Source of the DNA: PBB1 sp046154125
GTDB taxonomy: Bacteria; Pseudomonadota; Gammaproteobacteria; Burkholderiales; Burkholderiaceae_C
Length of the DNA stretch: 64,000 bases
Reading direction: 5' to 3'
Assembly (NCBI GenBank): GCA_046154125.1
Contig: JBJXEJ010000048.1
Location: 1 to 64,000 of the forward strand
In this document: in pieces, positions 35,393-43,777 of the stretch
Position numbering within the stretch: position 1 is the first letter of the stretch
Layout: each line of letters opens with the position of its first letter
The notes under the pieces: model-generated
Database searches by the model: none
Seen by the model: the letters and a program-made list of their open reading frames with translations, nothing else
What the model was told of the DNA's origin: nothing
Translations under genes and position numbers: made by a program

Positions 35393-36214
35393 TTACGCGC
35401 GCAGCAGGTCGTTGAGACTGGTCTTCGCGCGGGTCTGCGCATCGACCTTCTTGACGATCACCGCGCAGTACAGGCTGTGGCTGCCGTCGGCGCTTGGCAG
35501 GTTGCCGCTGACCACCACCGAACCGGCCGGAATGCGGCCGTAGCTGACTTCGCCGGTGGCGCGGTCGTAGATCTTGGTGCTCTGGCCGATGTAAACGCCC
35601 ATGCTGATCACCGAGTTCTCCTCGACGATCACGCCCTCGACGATCTCCGAACGGGCGCCGATGAAGCAGTTGTCCTCGATGATGGTCGGGTTGGCCTGCA
35701 GCGGCTCCAGAACGCCTCCGATGCCGACGCCGCCGCTCAGGTGGACGTTCTTGCCGATCTGTGCGCACGAGCCGACGGTGGCCCAGGCGTCGACCATCGT
35801 GTTCTCGTCGACGTAGGCACCGATGTTCACGAAGCTCGGCATCAGCACGACGTTCTTCGCGAGGAAGCAGCCGCGGCGGGCGACCGCCGGAGGCACGATG
35901 CGCACGCCCGAAGCGCGCACGGCGGCATCGTCGATGTGCGAGAACTTGGTCTTCACCTTGTCGAAGAAGGTCAGGTCGCCTGCGCGCATCAGCTCGTTGT
36001 CGTTGAGCCGGAACGACAGCAGCACGGCCTTCTTGACCCACTGGTTCACCGTCCACTGGCCGACACCCTGGCGATCGGCCACACGGACGCGGCCGGCGTT
36101 CAGGTCGGAGATCACCGACTCGACGGCGGCGTTCACGTCCGGGTGGCTGCGGGTCGTCAGGTTGGCGCGGTTGTCCCACGCGGCTTCGATGATGCTCTGG
36201 AGGTTTGCGGTCAT
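35393..36214 (-). CDS. dapD: Tetrahydrodipicolinate N-succinyltransferase
   Basis: The 273-residue protein has the DapD N-terminal helical domain and the hexapeptide left-handed beta-helix (RRGCFLAKNVVLMPSFVNIGAYVDENTMVDAW, quoted here only in part as LMPSFVNIGAYVDE). The motif GVGIGGVLEPLQANPTII is the family hallmark. It adds succinyl to tetrahydrodipicolinate in lysine and peptidoglycan precursor synthesis. The start at 36214 is chosen over a long upstream frame. The next enzyme of the pathway, DapC, lies directly upstream in the same direction, 74 bases away. Confidence 0.96.
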   Translation of the reverse strand: MTANLQSIIEAAWDNRANLTTRSHPDVNAAVESVISDLNAGRVRVADRQGVGQWTVNQWVKKAVLLSFRLNDNELMRAGDLTFFDKVKTKFSHIDDAAVRASGVRIVPPAVARRGCFLAKNVVLMPSFVNIGAYVDENTMVDAWATVGSCAQIGKNVHLSGGVGIGGVLEPLQANPTIIEDNCFIGARSEIVEGVIVEENSVISMGVYIGQSTKIYDRATGEVSYGRIPAGSVVVSGNLPSADGSHSLYCAVIVKKVDAQTRAKTSLNDLLRA

Positions 36215-36288
36215 GGACAGTTCAGTAGAAGGTGACAGGAGAGGGTTGCACACCGGCCGACACAAATCGAGCCGGCAACGATCGGCCT

Positions 36289-37500
36289 TCAGGCGCCGCG
36301 CAGCGATCGGGTGTAAGCCACGATGCGATGGGCGGCTTCGAGGCAAGGGTCCGCCTCGGACACCAGGGCCAGGCGGATACGACCTGCGCCGGGGTTCACG
36401 CCGCCTGCCTCGCGCGCCAGCAGGCTGCCCGGCAGAACCGCCACATTGTATTGAGCGAGCAGGCCGCAGGCGTAGGCCACGTCATCTCCACCAGGGATGA
36501 CCCGGGAAATGTCGGCCCACAGGTAGAAGCCGGCGTCGGGCAGCGACACGTCCATCACCTGCGCCAGCAGCGGGGTCACCTGGGCGAACTTCTGCCGGTA
36601 CTGTTCGCGATTGGCGACCACGTGGGCCTCGTCGTTCCAGGCGGCAACGCTGGCCCGCTGAACCGTCGGGCTCATCGCGCTGCCGTGGTAGGTGCGGTAC
36701 AGCAGGAACTGCTTCAGGATGTCGGCGTCGCCGGCGACGAAGCCGGATCGCATGCCGGGCACGTTCGACCGCTTGGACAGGCTGGTGAAGGCGACGAGCC
36801 GGCTGAAGTCGGATCGGCCCAACTTCATCGCGGCTTCCAGCGAGCCCAGCGGTGGTTCGTCGCGGAAATAGATCTCCGAATAGCACTCGTCCGAGGCGAT
36901 GACGAAGCCGTACCGGTCGCTCAGCTCGAACAGCCTGTTCCATTCGTCCAGCGGCATCACCGCACCGGTGGGGTTGCCCGGCGAGCAGACATACAGCAAC
37001 TGCGTGCGCGCCCAGGTGGATTCGGGCACCGCGTCCCAGTCCGAGGCAAACCGGCGCGCCGGATCGCTGTTGACGAATTCGACGCGCGCGCCTGCCAGGA
37101 TCGCCGCACCTTCGTAGATTTGATAGAAGGGATTCGGGCAGACCACCGTGGCGTCGCCACCGGCGGGGTCGATCACGGTCTGCGCCAGCGCGAAGAGCGC
37201 CTCCCGTGATCCGTTGACTGGCAGCACCTGGCAGCTGTCGTCCACCGTGACGTCGTAGCGGCGTTTGATCCATCGCGCGATGGCCTGTCGCAGCGCTGGC
37301 TCGCCGGCGGTGGCCGGGTAACTGGCCAGTCCTGCCAGGTTGTCACTGAGGGCCTGGGTCACCAGCGCCGGTGTCGGATGCCTGGGTTCACCGATGCCGA
37401 GGCTGATCGGCTTCAGCGCGGGGTTGGGTGTGATGTCGCGGGTCAGCGCGCGCAGGCGCTCGAACGGGTAGGGCTGCAGCCGGGAAAGCAGGGGATTCAT
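36289..37500 (-). CDS. dapC: Succinyldiaminopimelate transaminase DapC
   Basis: This 403-residue class I aminotransferase has the PLP Lys in FTSLSKRSNVPGMRSGF, the Asp/Tyr cofactor contacts in VIASDECYSEIYF, and the substrate Arg in the C-terminal RIRLALVS. The opening NPLLSRLQPYPFERLRAL is typical for the DapC group of betaproteobacteria. It makes N-succinyl-LL-diaminopimelate using glutamate. Pairing with dapD supports the call. Confidence 0.93.
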   Translation of the reverse strand: MNPLLSRLQPYPFERLRALTRDITPNPALKPISLGIGEPRHPTPALVTQALSDNLAGLASYPATAGEPALRQAIARWIKRRYDVTVDDSCQVLPVNGSREALFALAQTVIDPAGGDATVVCPNPFYQIYEGAAILAGARVEFVNSDPARRFASDWDAVPESTWARTQLLYVCSPGNPTGAVMPLDEWNRLFELSDRYGFVIASDECYSEIYFRDEPPLGSLEAAMKLGRSDFSRLVAFTSLSKRSNVPGMRSGFVAGDADILKQFLLYRTYHGSAMSPTVQRASVAAWNDEAHVVANREQYRQKFAQVTPLLAQVMDVSLPDAGFYLWADISRVIPGGDDVAYACGLLAQYNVAVLPGSLLAREAGGVNPGAGRIRLALVSEADPCLEAAHRIVAYTRSLRGA

Positions 37501-37555
37501 CGCGAAATTATCGGCGCCCCGCCCGCCGTGACGTCTGCAATGCGCGGTTTGTCGG

Positions 37556-38881
37556 TCAGGTGCCCAGCTCGCGCTGCACCGAGGCTGCCCAGCCCCAGGC
37601 TTCGTCCGACAATGTAAGCACTCGGTCGATCCCGCCGAAAGTCCCAGCCAGCTCACCCGCTGCGGTCAGATCGTGGCGCTCCAGCGATTCCGCGAGTGCC
37701 AGGATGTCGTGCCACGGACCACCGCGCTCGATCAGCGCCTGGCGCGCCGGGTCGGTCAGTCGCAGCGGACCCAGCGCCTGCACCAGAGGTACCTGAAGCA
37801 TCACATCCAGCAGTGACAGCAGGCCGACGGTGAACAGCGCGTCGGGCGCATCGCCGCTGCGCTCGCGAGCCAGCGATTCGGCCAGCCGCGCCCGCGCCAG
37901 CGACACTTCCTGCAGGGCCCGCGATGCCCGTCGGCCGTTGACCGACGACAGCAGCAGCACCGACAACCAGCGGTACAGCTCGGATCGGCCGAGCAGCAAC
38001 ACCGCCTGGTCGATCGATTCGACCGGCCGCGACAGACCGACCGCCGGGCTGTTGACGTGCCGCAGGAGTCGGTAGCACAGGGCCACGTCCGCGCGGAGGT
38101 CCTGGGTCAGATCGGCCAGCGGCTTGTCTTCGCTGCGCACCGAGTTCAGCAACTGGATGATTCGCTGCACATCGCCTTGCAGCGGGCGCTTGGACAGGAC
38201 GGTGGCCGAGGAGTTGAAGCTCCCGCAGGCCAGCGTAGCGCCCGCCGCGAGCGCCAGTTCGATCTCGTCGACGTTGGCCAGCTGTGTGGCAATCAGGGTC
38301 TTGGATCCGTTGGCGCCGCGCCACCGTCTGGCAGCCTCCAGCAGCGGTTCGAGTCCGAGGGTGGCAGCGTCGAGCACGGCGAAATCGATGTTTGCCGCGA
38401 CGTCCGGCTGCCGCAGCAGGGCCCCGACGCGGACGTCGCGCACGCGCAGCGAGGTCAGCAGCGATGCCTTGGCGACGGGCTCCGCAGACTCGTTGTCCTC
38501 GGCGGCTCCGCCGTCCAGGCACAGGTGCGCACCGGCCGGCGCGTGGTCGACGACGTTGGGCCGGGCGAGGATGGCCGTCGGGATCGTCGCGAGCGCGACG
38601 CGGCCGTTCTCCAGGGTGGATCGCATCGACGACATCAGGGCCAGCGCATGAGCGGCCTGCGCGATCGGATCGGCCCGGCGGCGCAGTCGCTCCTCCACCG
38701 ATGCGGGCAGGCAGAACTCGAATCCGGCGACGGTTCCGTTCGCGGCGACCAGCGGTCTGCGCACGGCAAAGCCGGCGCCTGCTGTCGGGGCAGTGCTCGG
38801 TGGCAGGGCGACCGGGGCTGACTTTTTCGAGTTGTTCCGGGGCGGCTCGGACCCCAGCAGACGATTCAACCACGCCTTCAT
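37556..38881 (-). CDS. EAL-like/HDOD domain signalling protein (YuxH type)
   Basis: At 441 residues it combines a degenerate EAL-like half (residues 35-235: FAVRRPLVAANGTVAGFEF, then a run ending IATQLANVDEIELALAAGA and TLACGSFN) with an HDOD half (residues 240-410: LLNSVRSEDKPLADLTQDLR, CYRLLRHVNSPAVGLSRPV). The catalytic EAL residues are not visible, so c-di-GMP hydrolysis is unlikely. Such proteins act as adaptor hubs in motility and stress signalling. Start ATG 38881. It diverges from smc; the 148-base gap may hold both promoters. Confidence 0.82.
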   Translation of the reverse strand: MKAWLNRLLGSEPPRNNSKKSAPVALPPSTAPTAGAGFAVRRPLVAANGTVAGFEFCLPASVEERLRRRADPIAQAAHALALMSSMRSTLENGRVALATIPTAILARPNVVDHAPAGAHLCLDGGAAEDNESAEPVAKASLLTSLRVRDVRVGALLRQPDVAANIDFAVLDAATLGLEPLLEAARRWRGANGSKTLIATQLANVDEIELALAAGATLACGSFNSSATVLSKRPLQGDVQRIIQLLNSVRSEDKPLADLTQDLRADVALCYRLLRHVNSPAVGLSRPVESIDQAVLLLGRSELYRWLSVLLLSSVNGRRASRALQEVSLARARLAESLARERSGDAPDALFTVGLLSLLDVMLQVPLVQALGPLRLTDPARQALIERGGPWHDILALAESLERHDLTAAGELAGTFGGIDRVLTLSDEAWGWAASVQRELGT

Positions 38882-39029
38882 GCGCCACCCGCCTTGCGGT
38901 CGTTTATCACGGTCGCGATGCTATCATCGTCACCCGAAGAGAGCTCGAAAAAATCGATGTTTTCTCAATTGAATCAACGACTTATGTGCGCATGCCGATA
39001 GCGGTTCGCACCGGAATCCGCTCTCGTTC

Positions 39030-42000
39030 ATGCGCCTGAATTCCATCAAGCTGTCCGGCTTCAAGTCGTTCGCCGACCCCACGCATTTCCAGTTGCCCGG
39101 CCAGCTGGTCGGCGTGGTCGGGCCGAATGGCTGCGGCAAGTCCAACATCATGGATGCGGTGCGCTGGGTGCTGGGCGAATCGCGCGCCAGCGAACTGCGC
39201 GGCGAGTCGATGCAGGATGTCATCTTCAATGGCTCCGGGCAGCGCAAGCCGGCCAGTCGGGCGAGCGTCGAGCTCGTGTTCAGCAACGAGGACGCGCGCG
39301 CTGGCGGCCAGTGGAACCAGTTCGCCGAGATCGCCGTCAAGCGCGTGCTGACCCGCGACGGCAGCAGCAGCTACCACATCAACAACCAGCCGGTGCGCCG
39401 CCGCGACGTGCAGGACGTCTTTCTCGGCACCGGACTCGGCCCGCGCGCCTACGCCATCATCGGCCAGGGCACCATCAGCCGCATCATCGAGAGCAAGCCC
39501 GAGGAGTTGCGGCTGTTTCTCGAGGAGGCCGCCGGCGTCTCCAAGTACAAGGAGCGCCGCCGCGAGACCGAGAACCGGCTGCGCGACACCCGCGACAACC
39601 TGACGCGCGTCGACGACATCCTGCGCGAGCTCAACGGCAACCTCGAGAAGCTCGAGAGACAGGCCGAGGTCGCCGGCCGCTACCGCAGCCTCCAGGACGA
39701 GGGCACGCTGAAGCTGCATCAGTTGTGGTTCCTGCGTCACCGCGACGCGGCAGGCGAACAGCAGCGTGTCGAGAAGGAAGTCGCCGCCGCCGCCAATGCG
39801 CTCGAGGCGCGCGTGGCCGAGTTGCGTCAGGGTGAATCCGAGCTCGAGACCATCCGTCAGGCGCACTACGCCGCCAGCGACGAGTTGCACCTTTCGCAGG
39901 GACGTCTGGCAGAAGCCTCGCTCGAAGTCAGCCGCCTCGAGGAGCGCATTCGCTACGTGGTCGAGGGCCGGCAGCGCGCCGAGCAGCGGCTCGCCGAGCT
40001 GTCGTTGCAGACGGCACAGTGGGTCGACCGTCGGACGCAGGCCGAGGCCGAACTGGAACAACTGGCCGGGCAGATCGCCACTGCCGACGAGCACAGCGAG
40101 GTGCTCGCGGCGCAAGCCGAGGAACAGGCTGTCCGGCTGCCGGGCCTCGAGGACTCGGTGCGGGCGGCGCAGTCGGCGGCCGGCGTACAGCGTGGCGTCG
40201 TTTCCGGCGTGCAGCAGCAGATCCAGGTGCTGGCGAGCGACAGCCGCAACCTCGAGGACCAGAACCGCCAGCTCGCCGGTCGCCGCGACAGGCTGGCCGG
40301 CGAGAAGCGCCAGCTCGCCACTCCGGATCTGGCCCGCATCGAAGACCTGAAGCAGCAATTCGCCAGCGCGGAGGAGTCTCGTGAAATCGCCGAGGCGCGT
40401 CTGGCCGATCTGGGTGAGCAGGTGCCCGCGCTTGACGAAACTCGGCGTGCCCGCCAGGCCGAGGTCAACGCCGAAGCCGCCAGGCAATCGGACTTCAGTG
40501 CCCGGCTCGACGCGCTGCGTGCGCTGCAGGACAAGGTTCAGACCGAAGGCAAGTTGCGGCCGTGGCTGGCGAAGCAAGGCCTCGATGGTCTGACCGGTCT
40601 GTGGACGCGCATCCACATCGAAGCCGGGTGGGAAACCGCGCTCGAGGCGGCGCTGCGCGAGCGAATCAACGCGCTCGAGGTCGGTCGGGTCGAGACGGTG
40701 TGTGCGTTCGCGGCCGATGCGCCGCCGGCCAAGCTGGTTTTCTACACACCGCCGGCTGCCGGCACGCCGCAGGCGACCGCGAACCCGGCGCTGTCCCGCC
40801 TGAGCGATCTGCTGCGCATCGGAGATGCCGGCCTGAAGGCGCTGCTGACGGACTGGCTCGAAGGTGCCTACACCGCAGCCAGCCTCGACGATGCGCTGTC
40901 TGCGCGCACGCACCTGCAGCATGGCGAGGTCGTGATGACGCGTGACGGACACGCCGTCAGTGCTCATGCCGTCTCGTTCTACGCGCCCGACTCCGAGCAG
41001 GCCGGCCTGCTGGCGCGCGCGCAGGAAATCGAGAACCTCGACCGCCAGCTGCGTGCGCAGTCGTTGATCGCCGAGGAAGCGCGCAGCGCGCTGATCCGCG
41101 CCGAAGCGGCGTACAGCAGCGCATCGGCCCATCTGGCGACGGCGCGCCGCGAGTCGGCCGAGGCGCAGAGCCGCGCGCACCAGGAGCAGGTCGAGTTGCT
41201 GCGCTTGACGCAGCAGGCCGAACAAGCGCAGTCGCGCTCGGCCCAGCTCGATGACGAGCTGGCCGAAATCGATGCGCAGCTCGAGGCGCTGAACGAACGA
41301 CGTGCCATCGGTGAAGCGCGCTTCGAGGAACTCGACATGGCGCTCGCGACCACGCAGGAGCGCCATGCCGATCTCGACGACGCGGTGATCCAGGCAGAGC
41401 GGGCGCTCGCGGCCGCTCGCGAGCAGCTGCGCGCCCTCGAGCGTCAGGCGCAGGAGTCGCAGTTCGCCTCGCGTTCGCTGGCAGCACGCCGCAGTGAGCT
41501 GCAGCGCGCCATCGAGACGGCAGTCCAGCAGGTCGCGAACCAGGCGCAGGCCGAAGCCCAGCTGAACGAGGAACTGGTCCGATTCACCGACGCGTCGGCC
41601 CAGGTCGGTCTGCAGGACGCGCTGGCGCTGAAGCTCGAGCGCGAGTCCGCGCTGGCCGCGCAGCGCAGTGCCTATGACGATCTGACCTTGCGTCTGCGCC
41701 GTGCCGACGAGCAGCGAATGGTGCATGAGCAGAGCCTGCAGCCGCTGCGCGATCGCATCACCAAACTGCAGCTCGAGGCGCAGGCGGCGCAGCTCGGTGG
41801 CGCGCAGTACCTGGAGCAGCTCGTCGGCGCAGCCGTCGACTTCGAGGCGCTGTCGCACGGCATCGAGCGCGACGGCGTGCGGCTGCACGGGCTGCAGACC
41901 GAGATCGACCGCATCAACCGCGAGATCACGGCCCTTGGCGCGGTCAACCTGGCCGCGCTCGACGAGCTCACGACCGCACGCGAGCGCAAGACCTTCCTCG

Positions 42001-42551
42001 ACGCGCAGAACGCCGACCTGATGGATGCCATCGCCACGCTCGAAGGGGCGATCCACAAGATCGACCTCGAAACCCGCGACCTGCTGGGCGCCACCTTCAA
42101 CCAGGTCAATGAGCATTTCGGTCGCATGTTTCCGACGCTGTTCGGCGGCGGCCAGGCGAAGCTGGTGATGACCGGCGACGAGATCCTCGACGCTGGAGTG
42201 CAGGTGATGGCTCAGCCTCCGGGCAAGAAGAACAGCACCATCCATCTGCTGTCGGGTGGCGAGAAGGCGCTGACCGCGATCGCGCTGGTGTTCGCGATCT
42301 TCCAGCTGAACCCGGCGCCGTTCTGCCTGCTCGACGAGGTCGACGCGCCGCTGGACGACGCGAACACGGAGCGCTATGCGAAGCTGGTCAAGGAGATGGC
42401 GAAGGGCACGCAGTTCCTGTTCATCAGCCACAACAAGATCGCCATGGAGATGGCGGTGCAGCTGATCGGCGTCACGATGCAGGAGCAGGGCGTCTCGCGC
42501 ATCGTTGCGGTCGACATGGCCGAGGCCGTCAACCTGGCGGAGGCGGCATGA
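39030..42551 (+). CDS. smc: Chromosome segregation protein SMC
   Basis: The 1173-residue protein starts MRLNSIKLSGFKSFADPT. The head has Walker A GPNGCGKSN at residues 31-39. Two long coiled coils with heptad repeats rich in Glu, Ala and Arg frame a hinge around residues 500-650 (LAKQGLDGLTGLWTRIHIEAG). The signature LSGGEKALTAIAL lies near residue 1073 and Walker B FCLLDEVDAPLDD near 1099. It condenses and organises the chromosome with ScpA and ScpB. Length and motifs are complete. It leads the smc-zipA-ligA run, a conserved order. Confidence 0.98.
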   Translation: MRLNSIKLSGFKSFADPTHFQLPGQLVGVVGPNGCGKSNIMDAVRWVLGESRASELRGESMQDVIFNGSGQRKPASRASVELVFSNEDARAGGQWNQFAEIAVKRVLTRDGSSSYHINNQPVRRRDVQDVFLGTGLGPRAYAIIGQGTISRIIESKPEELRLFLEEAAGVSKYKERRRETENRLRDTRDNLTRVDDILRELNGNLEKLERQAEVAGRYRSLQDEGTLKLHQLWFLRHRDAAGEQQRVEKEVAAAANALEARVAELRQGESELETIRQAHYAASDELHLSQGRLAEASLEVSRLEERIRYVVEGRQRAEQRLAELSLQTAQWVDRRTQAEAELEQLAGQIATADEHSEVLAAQAEEQAVRLPGLEDSVRAAQSAAGVQRGVVSGVQQQIQVLASDSRNLEDQNRQLAGRRDRLAGEKRQLATPDLARIEDLKQQFASAEESREIAEARLADLGEQVPALDETRRARQAEVNAEAARQSDFSARLDALRALQDKVQTEGKLRPWLAKQGLDGLTGLWTRIHIEAGWETALEAALRERINALEVGRVETVCAFAADAPPAKLVFYTPPAAGTPQATANPALSRLSDLLRIGDAGLKALLTDWLEGAYTAASLDDALSARTHLQHGEVVMTRDGHAVSAHAVSFYAPDSEQAGLLARAQEIENLDRQLRAQSLIAEEARSALIRAEAAYSSASAHLATARRESAEAQSRAHQEQVELLRLTQQAEQAQSRSAQLDDELAEIDAQLEALNERRAIGEARFEELDMALATTQERHADLDDAVIQAERALAAAREQLRALERQAQESQFASRSLAARRSELQRAIETAVQQVANQAQAEAQLNEELVRFTDASAQVGLQDALALKLERESALAAQRSAYDDLTLRLRRADEQRMVHEQSLQPLRDRITKLQLEAQAAQLGGAQYLEQLVGAAVDFEALSHGIERDGVRLHGLQTEIDRINREITALGAVNLAALDELTTARERKTFLDAQNADLMDAIATLEGAIHKIDLETRDLLGATFNQVNEHFGRMFPTLFGGGQAKLVMTGDEILDAGVQVMAQPPGKKNSTIHLLSGGEKALTAIALVFAIFQLNPAPFCLLDEVDAPLDDANTERYAKLVKEMAKGTQFLFISHNKIAMEMAVQLIGVTMQEQGVSRIVAVDMAEAVNLAEAA

Positions 42552-42621
42552 GGTCGTCGATCCGGCTCAGGCCGAAACCGGGTGGTCGGGCCGCTGGTTG
42601 CAGCGTGCGCCGGGGGATTCG

Positions 42622-43740
42622 ATGAGCAGCAACCTCATGGTCGCGTTGGCCGCACTCGGCGGAGTCGTGCTGGCGGGTGTGGTGGCGCATGGAGCGTGGC
42701 AGGCACGCAAGGCCGACCCGAAGAAGGCAGCGTCTTCCGCTCCTCGCCCCGAGCCTCGCGAGCCGGTGATGGGGGGCATCGGCGCTCCCGAGTTGGCCGA
42801 CACGGTTCCCGGCGTACTGCACAGTGACGTACGGCCAGATGGCGACGGGGCATCGCCCCTCGATCGTGACGAATTGACGATCGATGGAGCGCCGAGCCGT
42901 CAGCAGCTCCGCCGCGCGATGCCGCGCGTCGATGCGCTGATCGATGTGATCGTGCCGATGACGCTGGAAGCGCCGGTCACTGGCGATGCGGTGCTGTCGC
43001 ACCTGCCCGGAAGCCGACGTGCCGGCAGCAAGCCGTTCTTCATCGAGGGCCTGAACGGCGACAACGGCGAGTGGGAGCCACCGGTCGCCGGGCAGCGTTA
43101 TGGCGAACTGCAGGCGGGACTTCAATTGGCCAATCGAACCGGGGCACTCAACGAGATCGAGTACTCCGAGTTCGTGCAGAAGCTCGAGAGCTTTGCCGAA
43201 GCCGTGGGTGCGATGCCCGATTTTCCGGACATGCTCGACGTCGCGGCGCGCGCGCGCGAGCTCGATGCGTTTGCCGGCGAACACGATGCGCAGATGTCGG
43301 TGCAACTGCGTGCGCGCAGCGCCGCCTGGAGCGTCGGCTACGTGGTGCAGCAGGCATCGCGCCACGGCTTCGTGCCGGGCGTGCTGCCCGGCCGGCTCGT
43401 GTTGCCGTCGGGCGAGGAAGGTGCGCCGCCGTTGCTGACGCTCACCTTCGATTCACAGGCGGCACTGTCGGACGATCCCGGCGCAGCCGCGTTGCGCGAA
43501 CTGGCGTTGGGCTTCGACGTGTCGCAGACCGACGCGGCTGCATCGCCCTTTGCTGCCTGGCATGCCAGTGCGATCGGCCTGTCGCAGGATCTCGATGCCG
43601 ACATCGTCGACGACCGGGGGCAGCCGCTCACGGCCGCCGGTTTCTCCTTCATCGATGGCGAGCTGGTGCGTCTCTACGAGGCGCTGCAGGCGCGCGATCT
43701 GGCCGCCGGCTCGGCCGCCGCGCGGCGGCTGTTCAGCTGA
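42622..43740 (+). CDS. ZipA C-terminal domain protein (cell division, FtsZ-binding)
   Basis: This 372-residue protein has a single N-terminal membrane helix (LMVALAALGGVVLAGVVAHG), a charged linker and a ZipA-like FtsZ-binding domain (roughly residues 130-330: PFFIEGLNGDNGEWEPP, LQAGLQLANRTGALNEIEYSEFVQKL, HGFVPGVLPGRLVLP). Membrane anchor, linker and C-terminal domain is the plan of ZipA, which tethers FtsZ to the membrane. It lies between smc and ligA as in other proteobacteria. The sequence is divergent, so I do not assign the gene name as certain. Confidence 0.78.
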   Translation: MSSNLMVALAALGGVVLAGVVAHGAWQARKADPKKAASSAPRPEPREPVMGGIGAPELADTVPGVLHSDVRPDGDGASPLDRDELTIDGAPSRQQLRRAMPRVDALIDVIVPMTLEAPVTGDAVLSHLPGSRRAGSKPFFIEGLNGDNGEWEPPVAGQRYGELQAGLQLANRTGALNEIEYSEFVQKLESFAEAVGAMPDFPDMLDVAARARELDAFAGEHDAQMSVQLRARSAAWSVGYVVQQASRHGFVPGVLPGRLVLPSGEEGAPPLLTLTFDSQAALSDDPGAAALRELALGFDVSQTDAAASPFAAWHASAIGLSQDLDADIVDDRGQPLTAAGFSFIDGELVRLYEALQARDLAAGSAAARRLFS

Positions 43741-43777
43741 TCTGCTGCGCCGCCGCGCAGCGCCGGAAGCCTTTGCG

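Noticed and set aside
38982..42431. A 1149-codon open frame on the minus strand across smc
   Set aside because: It is the shadow of a GC-rich gene with strong third-base bias; the plus frame is a textbook SMC with Walker A, hinge, signature and Walker B.
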